NCBI GenBank assembly: GCA_036346375.1
Contig: JAYEVE010000326.1
Span: 248,001 to 312,000, forward strand
Direction of reading: 5' to 3'
DNA from: Guadua angustifolia
Taxonomy: Eukaryota; Streptophyta; Magnoliopsida; Poales; Poaceae
Length of the DNA stretch: 64,000 bases
This document shows positions 46,109 to 57,616 of the stretch, one piece after another; position 1 is the first letter of the stretch; the number at the start of each line of letters is the position of its first letter. The position numbers and the translations under genes were made by a program. The notes beneath the pieces were generated by a model. The model did no database searches. It worked only from the letters and a program-made list of their open reading frames with translations, and was not told where the DNA came from.

Positions 46109-46338
46109 GGGTCTGTTTATTTTTGCTTTGGATTCTCTGAAAGCTGATTCTGGACATGGTTTTAGAGAAGCTAATTCTCTAAAGTTGGAATCCAAAAGCA
46201 CATATGAAATGAATTGTAGATTCTCGTGTATATAGATGGATTGGATTGTGAGGATCGATTTCTAGAATCGGGTTGTTTGTTTTTTATTCTACTTTTTTGG
46301 CCAGAATCTATAATCAAAAGCAAAAACAAACTGATCCT
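46109..46338. mobile_element. Harbinger-type MITE downstream of the WAK gene
   Basis: It starts GGGTCTGTTTATTTTTGCTTT and ends AAAAGCAAAAACAAACTGATCC, imperfect inverted repeats with TTA flanking on both sides. The layout and TTA duplication fit the PIF/Harbinger (Tourist-like) group. Confidence 0.65.
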
Positions 46339-46762
46339 TAAGCTGTGATGGTGAGGAAAAAAACATACTTTTGCAGCGCTGTCAACAAGCTTACTAATAA
46401 TTCCTCACCTCCCATTGCTAACGGCTTAATAAATGTCTTTGTATAACCGGTATGAATGGCACAGTTGACATCTTTTCATTCGCAAGATCGACAAAAATTA
46501 TGGATTCAAAGTATTGCATAGGGAGCTGCAGAACTGTATTTACAATTTGCAAGTCTAAAAGTACTAATGCTGCATCCTGAACTGAATTGCTCTTGTACCC
46601 ACGGTAGCTTAACTAGATAAAATATGCAATATTTTACTCCATAATGATAACTCCACACTCAAACAACCTAGCTATAATCTATTTAGAACTACCATAACCC
46701 CCAATTTACATAAATTCACATTTAGGTTTCTAATCAACTTGAAATATTGCATCGTGTATACG

Positions 46763-46978
46763 TGTGTGAGTAGGGGTGCAATCGACTCGGATTTGGTCAG
46801 ATATCGCTCTTTCCGTATCCTAAACCATATTTTTTGTCGGATTCGGATAGTCTCGGATACGAATACAGCGTGGATAATATCGGTTGCGGATTCGAATCGA
46901 ATACGGAGCGAAATCGATATGGTACCAGATAATTTTTATCGGATATAGCATGAAAATAGATACCGCATAAAGAACACA
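46763..46978. mobile_element. Possible decayed hAT end
   Basis: The start TAGGGGTGCAATCGACTCGG resembles hAT termini. The following DNA has GGATACGAAT/ATTCGAATCG-type subterminal motifs on both strands. The right end is lost at the CACTA border, so this is a remnant only. Confidence 0.35.
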
Positions 46979-48108
46979 CACTACTACAAAAGGGGCTATA
47001 TTAGACACATCATCACAGACGGTTTTAGGAACAAACCGTCTGTGATGTGTTTCAGGCACATCGCAGACGGCTTGTGGATGAAACCGTCTACGATATCTGA
47101 TTATTACAGACAGTTTTATCTACAAACCGTCTGTGATGAAAGCGAGAAGTTCACAGTCGGTTTGTGGATAAAACCGTCTGTGATGGGAAAAATATCACAG
47201 ACGGTTTTATTGACAAACCGGCTGTGATGATAGCTATAACTTCACAGACGATTTTATTGACAAACCGGCTGTGATGATAGCTATAACTTCACAGACGGTT
47301 TGTGGATAAAACAGTCTATGATATTGCCCCCATCACAGACATCTTTATCCAGGAACCGTCTGTGATCATCAATTGAAAACAGAGCAAATGCGTGCGCCTT
47401 ACAAAAGAGCAGATTGCATTACAAAAGATCATTAAACGCACGTCTTTGATGATTTTGAGAACTAGATTGCATTATATATAAGATCATTACAAAAGATCGT
47501 TACAAAAGACTACTACAAAAGTACTACTTTAACTAAAAAGAATACTCGTCATCGTTGTCGTCGGAGGAGGCCGGAGGGGCGGCCGAGTCGATGGAGTCGG
47601 CGGTGTCCTCGCTGCGGCCATCCAACTCACTCGAGCCGGTTCAGTCTGGGTCATCCTCCAGCTCCCAGCCGTCGTGATATGCCGCCTCGTCGTCGGAGTC
47701 CCACGAGTCCTTCGAGTCAGAGTCCTCCGAGTCAGAGTCGGAGAAGGAGGCAGGAGCCGGACGCTTCTACTCGGCGCGGGTGGAGACGGAGGCGGTCGGA
47801 GGAGGCGGAGTCTTCGTAGGCGGCATTGGGGGGGTGGAGTAGGCGGTCGGAGGAGGCTGAGGCGGAGTGTTTGGGTTGCTCATGGCGGCGGCGGTGGAAT
47901 GTCTGCTATAGAGGTGGTGGAGGAGGAGCCGTCTGAGGAGCTATTCTTATATGGTAGCGCAATTGCATTGGGAAGAAGAAACGCCGCATTGGGAAGACGA
48001 AACGATCGTTGACAGTGCGCGTCTGCATTGGGAAGACGAAACGATCGAGTACTGGAAATACTGTGCGTGTTTGGAAAGACGGAACATCACGGACGGTTTG
48101 TAGTTAAA
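46979..48108 (-). mobile_element. CACTA transposon end with decayed acidic ORF
   Basis: The terminus is CACTACTACAAAAGGGGCTA at 46979. For the next 390 bp subterminal repeats TCACAGACGG and their complement CCGTCTGTGA recur on both strands at least ten times. On the minus strand 47883-47542 reads MSNPNTPPQPPPTAYSTPP, later SFSDSDSEDSDSKDSWDSDD and NDDEYSF with a stop. This Pro-rich then Asp/Ser-rich protein is of a type linked to grass CACTA elements. Two in-frame stops (TAG and TGA) interrupt it. The other terminus was not found; a last subterminal motif at 48088 abuts the 126-bp tandem repeat, so the element appears truncated there. Confidence 0.8.
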
Positions 48109-48462
48109 ATCGAGCTTGAAGATTCTGAGTTCCTGACGCAAAGCTATTCATGGAAAACTATGGTTGAAACAAGAGCAAGATGCAACCACTGATGTGAACA
48201 GACTGCATGTCAATTTAGAGCATTTCAATAGGCAATCGAGCTTGAAGATTCTGAGTTCCTGACGCAAAGCTATTCATGGAAAACTATGGTTGAACCAAGA
48301 GCAAGATGCAACCACTGATGTGAACAGACTGCATGTCAATTTAGAGCATTTCAATAGGCAATCGAGCTTGAAGATTCTGAGTTCCTGACGCAAAGCTATT
48401 CATGGAAAACTATGGTTGAACCAAGAGCAAGATGCAACCACTGATGTGAACAGACTGCATGT
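48109..48462. repeat. 126-bp tandem repeat, nearly three copies
   Basis: ATCGAGCTTGAAGATTCTGA begins at 48109, 48235 and 48361, so the period is exactly 126 bp. The first two units are almost identical and the third is cut short at about 48462. Each unit contains ACTATGGTTGAA and TGATGTGAACAGACTGCATG. 126 is divisible by three, but each unit has in-frame stops in the frames I checked, so a repeated protein is not supported. Confidence 0.93.
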
Positions 48463-48769
48463 CTTGCACCGAAATTGTATATCAGGTTCTATGCTAAACT
48501 TCAAGCTAGCTACTTTAGGTACAAATCAGGAAAAGAATATCACTATGGTCAACCTTCCAGATCCCAAAAACCAAATCAACCCAGAGTCTCCGCGCAAAAT
48601 CTCCTCGATTCGCCGAGGGCGCCGCCCCAGAATCCCCCGCTTCCCCGCGGCGAAATGCGTGGGCTCTAGGGAGGCCGCGGCGGCGTCAAACCCCCGCCCG
48701 CCGAACCGAGCAGATCACGCAAGGCGAGAGACACGAGTAGCGAAAGCCCGAGGCCCGGCGGCCGGCATA

Positions 48770-48895
48770 CCTTCCTGCACCTCCTCATCGGCCACGCACT
48801 CGCTGAAGACCTGCGCGAACCGCCAATCCAGCGGCTGCGGCTGCAGCGCCGCCACCGCCGTAACGGCACCATGACGCGAGGATCTCAGCAGGGGG
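48770..48895 (-). pseudogene. Captured first exon of a PP2A B55 regulatory subunit
   Basis: On the minus strand the exon reads AALQPQPLDWRFAQVFSECV then ADEEVQE and ends at a consensus donor (GAAG|GTATGCC) at 48770. Plant B55 subunits of protein phosphatase 2A start with such a segment (PLEWRFAQVFGERAAGEEVQE) and have their first intron exactly there. The CT-rich DNA at 48900-49070 looks like its 5' untranslated region and 48480-48769 like intron 1. No later WD40 exons follow. The start codon is not clear. It is a captured or broken gene piece between transposon sequences. Confidence 0.85.
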
Positions 48896-49379
48896 AGATC
48901 GGGATGGGAAGGAACGTTGGCAGAGAAGGGAAGGTTTTGGAAGAATGGAGGGAGGCAGCAACGGAGATCGAGGGGTAGACGAAGCCTCCCACCTTCGTTG
49001 CCCCCGCCTCCGCGGAGTGGGTGGGTGTGAGGCCTGGGGAGGAGAAATGCTCGTCCGATTTTGTTATTGTGCGCAAGGATATAAATTTCACCGTAATTCA
49101 CCGAATTTTTACTGAAATTTTGGATTTCTGGCCATCACAAAATCTAAACTAACGGTTGAATAAAAATAATAAAAAATTGAAATTGCAACGGTAACCACCA
49201 AAATTTCGTTTTTTCAATAAAATTTTGCCAAATTTCACCAAAATTTTATGATTTTTGGCCGTTTTCAAACTTTTAGGGCCGGATTTGACCGGATTTAGTC
49301 TAATAACCTTTAATAAAGTCATCTTCCATAAAAATTTGTTGAAAAGCTGAATTTTTGAGATATTTTAAAATTTAGATAG

Positions 49380-50400
49380 AAACACTTTTAGATTTTTATA
49401 AAATTGTATAAGCTTGATAATGATTTAAAAATTTATGGTACTATTTGTAGTAGTTTAGAATCATACATAAAAATTTTCAAAATAATTAAACTTTATTTCT
49501 TATCTTTAAAAATCAAAAAACAGAATGAACATAGTTGGGACAATAATCTTGTTAGATTTTTATAAATTTTCTCAAGTGTGATTATGATCTAAAATTTTTA
49601 TAACATATTAAGAATTTTCTCAATACCATTATATAAAATTTTTTAAAAGTTTTAATTTTTTGTTTGGTCAATCAAATCTATGTAAACACCGAACTTTATT
49701 TGTTATATTATATTTCAAAAACCAAAAGAGAAATAACATAAATGCTATGTGTTTTGTATGAATTTTGTAAATTCACTAGAGTGTGATCATAATTCAGAAT
49801 CTTTTTGAGATCTTAAACATTTCTTTATCACCCTCCTGTAAAATTTTCAAAAATTTAAACCTTTTTATTGCTAAAGCAAATCTATGTATTGATCATTAGT
49901 CTTTTATCGGGATGTAGCATGTCAAAATTTTTAAAAAATCGTTAAGCATGATCATCATCTAAAAATTTTATATAACAATTAATGCTACATTAGGACCATC
50001 CACAAAAAATGTTCAAAATTTTGCACAATTTTTCCTTTCGTTCAAATTTGCCGATAAGGCTTTTAACATGACAGTAGCACTGTTCAAATTTAAAAAAAAA
50101 TCATACATCTTGACCATCATCTGAAAATTTTATGATAATATTAAAATGTGTCAGGACTATCCACAAAAAATTTTAAAATTTTATAACCTCTTTTGTTCTA
50201 ATTTTCATTCAGTTCAAATTTGCGAGTCAACGTTTTATGTGGATTGTAGCAATGTTTGAATTTTTTAAAAAAATTAGATTTGATAATCATCTGACATTTT
50301 TATGGCAATATCATCAATATGTCAGAACTCTCCAGAAAAATATTTGGAATTTTTCATCATCGTTTGACCCACTTTTGAGCCAATACAAAATGAGTAAAAT
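49380..50400. repeat. Degenerate ~165-bp tandem array
   Basis: The motif TGATnATnATCTnAAAATTTTAT recurs in one orientation at about 49415, 49579, 49784, 49949, 50111 and 50281, giving spacings of about 164, 205, 165, 162 and 170 bp. Most units also share downstream blocks such as GGACCATCCACAAAAAAT and TTCAAATTTGCGA. The array is flanked by AAATTTCGCCGAAATTTC-type stretches (49080-49260 and 50400-50545), probably part of the same repeat element. There is no coding sequence. Confidence 0.7.
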
Positions 50401-50545
50401 TTCGGCAATTTCGCTCGAAATTTCGCCGAATTTCAGATTTTTTTCGGTGGCAAACAGACCATATTTGAATTTAGGTTTTTAGATTTTGATCGAAATTTAT
50501 ATGAAATATTAAAATTTCGCCGAAATTTCAGATTTCAGCTATATC

Positions 50546-51829
50546 CGATATTTTTCTCCAAATAAAATTTGAATCCTCGATTGTGCGGCATGTGGGAGAG
50601 ATAGACATGAGAATGGATCACTAAATCTAAATTAAAAGTAGCAGAGATAGAGACTGTGCTAGCGTGTCTGATAGAAATCTTGGTATCGAACTTGGATTTC
50701 TAGTTGTTCCATCCCATCATCCGGATGAATCGAGATCAGAGTTTGGGCTACGGATAACCGTTGGATCAAATTATGCGGCCCAGATTGAGACAGCCAAGGT
50801 CGCGGAAGGAGTTTTGCACTAAGAGCCCTAGACATACTCTGATATTATCACGTAGATCCATATCAGGATTTTTCTCAGCCGTTCGATCAACGCTTTACGG
50901 CTATGATCGTGGTAGAAGAAATTAGATACTCGATCTCTGTTTCGTTCACTCCCTTTCACCTCCCCTGTCTGCTTCCGGCAAGTGGCGGCGGCGGTGGCGG
51001 CGTGAGGGGCGGAGCCGTTGTTCCGATCGGGCACGCTCAGGTGGGCCACTGATCGGTCATCGCCCGACGCAGCGAGGAAGGACGTTCGGCTACCATGTGC
51101 AGCGGGCTATCACCACTTCACTAGTGACCTCTACGGCTCCACTCGCCCGACCGGCGCGTGGCGGACGGTTGCCCGAATGGCCGAAACAACTAGAACGGCA
51201 GTAATGTAGTACGGGGAGGGGGAGTTTTTGGGAGTCTGATAGTGACGAGGAGGAGAGGGCCGACTCTTACAAGGAGAAAATAGGTCACTTCTTGGGTCCC
51301 TTAAATCTACAAATTTTTTGGCTCCTTGGCACCTTCGCCTGATTAAGAGGTCACCCTGATTACTTGGACTTCAATTTTTCTCGCGAAGCTAGGAGATGGA
51401 ACTTTCATTTATGCAGTCTACCATTTCAAAGATGACATTTTTTACCTGCATTGATCATAAATCAGGTTGGATCTCCTCACCATCTCTCTTTACTGCCAAA
51501 CGCTAATCACTGTTCATGAAACCTGTGATTATGAGGGTGCATGGAAATGCTTGACAAGGCATGTATACAGTGGCGTAGGCGGCTCTCGGGCAGGGAGGGC
51601 GCCTGCCTGGGTTGTCCGTGACCTCTACAGTAGAGCATTCTACCTGCATATATAGTTATCTGAAGTCTGAATATGAAATGGAAGAACATGCAGACAATTT
51701 CCATTAGATTATGACCAAGTATTTTCCTTCAGCGGAAATTAGATTGTGACCAAGTATTTTCCTTCAACGTTTCTTGAGAGTTATTAATGTGTTGATTTAG
51801 GAGCTAGCGTGTTGACAGATGTATACTTA
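50546..51829. other. Intergenic DNA with a small GC-rich island
   Basis: 50940-51210 is GC-rich with a GGCGGCGGTGGCGGC run and short open frames on both strands, like the 5' end of a lost gene, but no protein was recognised. The rest is non-repetitive as far as can be seen. Confidence 0.35.
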
Positions 51830-52060
51830 GGCCCTGTTTGGGAGAGCTCCAGATCCCAGCTCCAGCTCAGAGCTGAAACTTGTAGGCTAAAATAAAGTGA
51901 ATTAAGTTTATATTTTTAGTCTAAAATGTAAACAAGACAATCTACCTAAACACTCTTAATGTGCCCACAGCTCCAGCTCCACAAATTTCTGAAGCTAGAA
52001 ATACCCTGCTCCACCAACTCCACAGATTTTGGTGAAGCTGGAGCTGTCCCAAACACCCCC
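51830..52060. mobile_element. Harbinger-type MITE (231 bp)
   Basis: It starts GGCCCTGTTTGGGAGAGCTCC and ends GGAGCTGTCCCAAACACCCCC, inverted repeats of about 21 bp, with TTA on both flanks (51827-51829 and 52061-52063). The internal AGCTCCAG/CTGGAGCT repeats and TTA duplication fit the PIF/Harbinger group. Confidence 0.8.
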
Positions 52061-52535
52061 TTATTGAGGTAAACTTTTATCACATGCCTTGATATCGTTG
52101 TTAAACAACTTACTGTCATTTATACAGTACACTGATGATAGCCTGAGGACGTTTACTGTTGTATATACATTCTTTTTCTCCTTTGTAGCTTTGTCTTTTC
52201 TTGCAGAGTAACGGGATTAACGATGATTGATTCAATTATTTGATGGTTTGCTACACTGAGCGGCAGATATTGACATCACTTGATTATGTTACCATTATAT
52301 GACGGTTCCAAAGTATAAAGACTCAAAAAATGAGTTTGTGTCGTACTAGACGTGATTAGAACATTAGTGCTATGTGAGCACTAGTTCAATACTCTAATGT
52401 GAATATATTTTTTGAGCAGTACTTCAATATTTTCCCTCTCAATACAATTTACACAGATCTTGAAACAAGCGAAGGGGTAAATAATCATGATCTACCTTTC
52501 ATTTATGCTTTAATATTTGTATAACCGTAAAAAAG
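52061..52535. other. AT-rich spacer before copy C
   Basis: No open frame, terminal repeat or known motif was found. Confidence 0.4.
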
Positions 52536-52958
52536 AATTCATTTCTGTTGAATCAAACTGACCACTAGGCCATAGAGTTTAATACCAGGCAGATGTTGGA
52601 GATATGCCTTAGAGGCAATCATAGGCATGATTATATTTTCTTATGTTCATGATTTATTATCTAGTTTCTTGAATAATATCATTACTATTTATTAGCAAGT
52701 ATATGACTTGTTTATGAAACTCTATATATGAACTTGTGATGATCATTCTAAAAGTGATCCCTAATCGATAAATATATGAGGATACTTACGAATAGACTAG
52801 CATATGTATTGGTTAATGACCATATTACACGGGTCGAGATATAAAGATTTTAAACCAATAATATGAATATATGTTAGAGAACATGAAATTAGATCGACCC
52901 ATCTTGAGACACAACGAGAGCGTTGTAATCGTAGTTGTCATCAGTTGATCTCATATAC

Positions 52959-54438
52959 TGAAAGGACAGGAGATGTCGCCTAGAGGGCGGGGTGAATAGG
53001 CGAATTAAAATTTTACAGCAAAATAAAATCTCCCGAGGGTATCAGCCCAGAGTGTCCGAGGTTTTATCCGGATACTCCGGTATATCCGGACTATCTGGGG
53101 TCAGTGGTCCGGATACTCCGGTATATTCGGACTATCCAGAGTCAGTAGTCCGGATACTCCGGGTTGGAGCCCTCGAAATAAGATTTTAAATCTCTACAAT
53201 TTTTCAACAAACTAATTGAAGACAAATATTCTAAACACTATCAGGTACCTGAGGATGATATAGATCTAGAGCCAAACACAGTAGGAAAGTAGATCGGGGC
53301 TCCCAAAAGTCCAAGACACCAAACCCTAGCAAAAGCAAATGAAGAACACGAAGACAGTGATTTTTACCCAAAGTTCGGATTCTTGAAGGGAATCCTACGT
53401 CTCCGTTGAGGCGGCACCAAGCCGGGGTCTCTTTCAACCCTAATCCTCCCGGTGTTGCACAAATGCACTCGCTGGTCTTCACTCCTTGTCTCTTTCCTTT
53501 TGGAGGCGAGACTTGCCTTCACAAACCTCCGGGGCTCACCACACAAGTATTGGAGGCTCCCGTTGACTCCTTGCCGTCTAGGAGCCCTTCAAACTCCAAG
53601 AATAACAAATACGTCGCTAAATCGTCTTGGAGGATGAATCTTGTACTCAAGAATGAAAGATGCAAGCTCAAGGCACTCAAATCCACTCCTTTCTCCTCAA
53701 AGATTCAAATCAAACACTAAATTCAAGAGGAGAAAAGAGATTAGGGCTCAAGAGAGTGTGAGAGTGAGGGCTTGAGAGCAAATGGATGCAATAATGGAGC
53801 TCTAGTGCTGGTAGGTGAAGAGTGGGGGCTTAAATAGGTGCTCCAAAATTCAACCGTTGTGAGAGGGCTGCGCACAACCTGGAGTATCCGGACATATAAC
53901 CCGGAGACTCCGGATTGGTGACGATTTGCATCGTACCGAAGAGGTTAACCTAGAGTATCCGGACTAAAACTCCGGATACTCCGGACTCACTTAACCCAGA
54001 GTGTCCGGACTAAACCCCGGATACTCCGGACTGTTGAGAATGCAACCACCGAGGATGTCAACCCGGAGTGTCCGGACTAAATGTTCGGATACTCCGGCCT
54101 GACCCACTCGGTCAGAATATTACATTTAAAGGAAATGCAATGCTTTAAGATCTTTTGCTATGCAATTTTCATCCTTTGAGCACAAGTATATCCTAAAAGC
54201 GATTTTCCGTCGTATCCCTCTTAATAGTACGGCTATTCTTAGACTCAATTAAATAGAAAAATTACAACAAAGGTCTTGATGCCGCCTTCACAAGTTTTAA
54301 ATGTGGTAGGGGTCTCTAATCGCTTTCTCATGAAGATATAATCTCGATCTCTGCATAGATTCTCACTTAACCATTAGTATTTTCTAATTGTGTTGTCATT
54401 AATCACCAAAACTCTTAAGGGGCCTAGATGCACTTTCA
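52959..54438 (-). mobile_element. Copia-type solo LTR with TCCGGATACTCCGG motif array
   Basis: On the minus strand it starts TGAAAGTGCATCTAGGCCCC and ends CTATTCACCCCGCCCTCTAG then GCGACATCTCCTGTCCTTTCA. It is flanked by a perfect 5-bp duplication TATAC (52954-52958 and 54439-54443), and copy B shows the empty site. Two clusters (53040-53165 and 53880-54105) hold many copies of CCGGATACTCCGG and CCGGACTATCC-like palindromes. There is no coding region; the 104-codon plus frame at 53406 is inside LTR DNA. Confidence 0.93.
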
Positions 54439-56597
54439 TATACAATGTGGATGCCATATCCCTAGACATGAGGTCGATGTATATACTCGAGATGTGTAAT
54501 GACTTATTTAGGGGTTGCCAAGCGTTATTCCATAACTGGAAAGTTATAAAGGTGGCTTTCCAGTTTGTTGTGAAGTATGCTGCGGGGTATGGTAGATCAA
54601 GATAGGATTTGCCCCTTCATACAACATAAGAGATATCTATGGGCCTCTCGAGTGGTCGAATTTCGAAAATACATGGCCATGCTACTTGCGGTTAAAGAGT
54701 TAACTATAGTTGAGAATTCTGAGTCACGTAATTGAGAAAGAGTCACCAAGCTAACTAAATAAGGATAGCATATACTCGCCTTGAGTTTGATTGATATCAT
54801 AAGCAAAGGGAAATGCATATAACTAAGCATTGTTAAGGTTCGTCCGATGTGATCTTTACATAAACTCGGGAGTCGGCACGTCCTACTAGGGACCGCTACT
54901 GATTAATGGTCGAGTAAGAGTACTAGGCCATGTGCAAGTATACGTGAATCTATAGGGTCACACTCTTAAAGGGTTAGGACTTAATTCGAATGGTGATCTG
55001 AATATTAATGGGCTTTGAGTTCCTAATAGGCCTTTTAATGTAGAGACCCATTATGAGGCGTCTATATAAAGAGAGGGGGTGGTTTTAGGGTTAGCAGACA
55101 CAATAGAAATTCGAAATTCCCGAAAACCTTAGCTGCGTACGTGTGTATATCTTGGAGTCATTGCTAGAGAGCTGGAACGCTAGGACAATCCGCAACCTGT
55201 GACGGTGACAAGTACTATCCACAACCTATGACGGTCACGAGGAGCTGTTGGGAGAGTCATAAGGCTAGTACGACTACAACCGCACCAACGCGCTACATCG
55301 ACTCTACTTCCGCTACAGGTCTGTGCGTCTAGTAATAATTCTGTGATCTATAATTTGCAGTGGTTCCTTGGTTACGCAGTAGAAAATTTTGATTTTATGC
55401 TAGAGCAGCCTACTCGTTCCCCTTTAGCAGATGGTTTCGGACAAGTGAACAAACAAATTTTAAAGCAAAATGAGGTCTAATTTGTAACCACCCATAACTG
55501 TTAACAATACTGTTTTAAGATTCATGCCATGGCTCGATGAACATTCTGATTTTTGTGTTTTTCTCGGGTGCCATGCCTAGCAAGCATTTTTTTTTTGAGG
55601 GAAACATATTGTATTATTGATGGATGCATGGATTTGGCTACATCGAGCCAAACCATGTTAGATGCATGGATTTAGCTAAATCGAGCCAAATCCTTTGAGA
55701 AATGGAAACCCAGTGATTAGAATATAGTCACACCTATGTAAAGAGTACACGTGCTTCTTTTCCGAGTAAATTAAATAATATAGGATTCCCAAGGGCATAT
55801 TTGGAACATTCGAAGTTTGGAAGGACACAGAAATTTGATTGTTGTTCAGTCAGGTTTTGAATTTTAGTGTGCTGTTATAGCTGGGCAAGTTTTAATTAGA
55901 TTATGCTGGTTTTTTAGCCAAATCTGAGACTTTTGGCACATGCAGGACCATACCCTAACAGATACGACTCACCAATACCACAGTCTACAGCACAATATTG
56001 ACATGATCTAAACAATTGTCTTTTTAAGGGACAATCCAAACATGAATTCAGGCCATGGATCAAACATGGCTCTAAACTAACTAGCCTATAACCAAGAACG
56101 GAGAAAAATATTAATACTATTTAATATTAGTTGTGACCCAAATATCCATTATAGGGCTTGGTATGTTTGGCACAAACCGTATGGCTACTATACACACTGC
56201 TTAAACTCCAATTGAAGAAATTGATAACTGAGTACCTTTATTGTTAACAACTAGACTATCAGCCTCTTTTTTCTTTTTATAATTGTTAGTTCATACATAA
56301 TTTTCCTCACATCATACTTTTTAACACTCCTCAATAAATCACGTCGTGAAAATATTTGAAAGTTCACTAACACTACAAAATAGCCTATGTTTGTTATTAC
56401 ATTTGTTTTTCTGAAATCACACAACCTATTGAGCCTTAAACGTTAGCATACTTCCTGCACAGAAGTTACTCCGTTACGCCAAGAATGCATATAAATAGAG
56501 CCAAGATTGCATATAAATCGGACAAATAAAGAGCTTCTTCAAACAAGCGAAGACTTTCTCTTAAGTGTTAATTGCTTTGGCTAACTTCGACATCAAC

Positions 56598-56793
56598 ATG
56601 GCAAAGACTGGTTTACTTGCTTTCATCCTTGTCCTTGTCGGTGTTTCTTTTTCACAGGTCAAACCAGCAACCAGTTACTGATACAAAGGGTGTGACTATA
56701 TGGAATCAGATTACTCAAAGCCGCAAGTCATTTTTCTTAAACCAATCAGATGATCAAACGTGTGAGTGCTACTCGGTCTGCGAAGCTCTTTGA
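56598..56793 (+). pseudogene. Small secreted-peptide-like gene, copy C
   Basis: The ATG opens MAKTGLLAFILVLVGVSFSQ, a signal peptide, followed by VKPATSY and a stop. In the next frame the DNA continues with QSRKSFFLNQSDDQT and CECYSVCEAL then a stop, a cysteine-bearing tail typical in style of small secreted peptides. A one-base frameshift between the two would explain the layout; an intron is possible but no good splice pair was seen. Upstream are GCATATAAATAGAGCC (TATA-like, about 100 bp) and a leader ending ATCAACATGG. Copy A has the same start. The family was not recognised. Confidence 0.5.
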
Positions 56794-57337
56794 AGTGAAA
56801 GGCTCATGATTTCAGCGTGACGCGATTTCTTGCGTTAGCCAATGCGATCGATACCAGGTTTCGAGCAGAGCTCTTTTACCGTAGGTTAAAATCAATATAA
56901 GCCATCTATTCTTTTGAATATAATGGTTAAAATCAATTTAGATCTAGTTATACTACCACCTGTAGTATTGGTAGTAAAATTCAAAGAGAAAAAAAGGGTA
57001 AAAAATTTCGTCATACTATTTGTCCTATACGATAAAACGCATCCTATGATTCTGATGAATGGCGGATGAATGGATAAGAAGTTTTTGAAGATCACTAGGT
57101 ATTCGGTAAATCCAAAACTGTGAACCAATTATGAAAATTCTAAAATACCCTTGATGAATGGATAGAAAAAGTCTAAAATACCCTTGAGAGATTGATGGTT
57201 AAATTTGATTTCTACTACCACTATTTACTACCTACGTTATCTACCGTAAAATTTCTCGCGGAGCATCGCAGTGCTGCGAGTGCGAAGGTAAAATATGTTT
57301 TCCCTACCTTTTGTTGGTCTTTTGCTTTCATTATATG

Positions 57338-57616
57338 CAGTGGCGAAGCTAGAGAGAAATAGAGGGGGGTGCGAGCATAAAGGAGTGATGAAAACATCTA
57401 CCTAATGAAGAACGTTTGGTTGGGAAAAGGAACATAAACATAGACAAAATATATAATTTGACTTCGAGCCTTTAACATCTTCTGTGATTGAGGCGAGGGG
57501 GGTGCAGCATGTTGGGCTGAGGGGGTGCATATAGAGCCAAGATATGGGGGTAATAACTATTTTTTTTTAAGGGGGGTGCATCTGCACCTATTGCCCATTA
57601 CTGGGCTTCGCCCCTG
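57338..57616. mobile_element. hAT-type MITE (279 bp)
   Basis: It starts CAGTGGCGAAGCTAGAG and ends GGGCTTCGCCCCTG, with perfect 8-bp duplications ATTATATG (57330-57337 and 57617-57624). GGGGGGTGC runs recur inside. There is no coding sequence. Confidence 0.92.

Noticed and set aside
56870..57260. MITE with TTTTACCGTAG / CTACCGTAAAA ends
   Set aside because: The ends look inverted, but I could not confirm a target duplication or the exact borders, so it is mentioned only under copy C.
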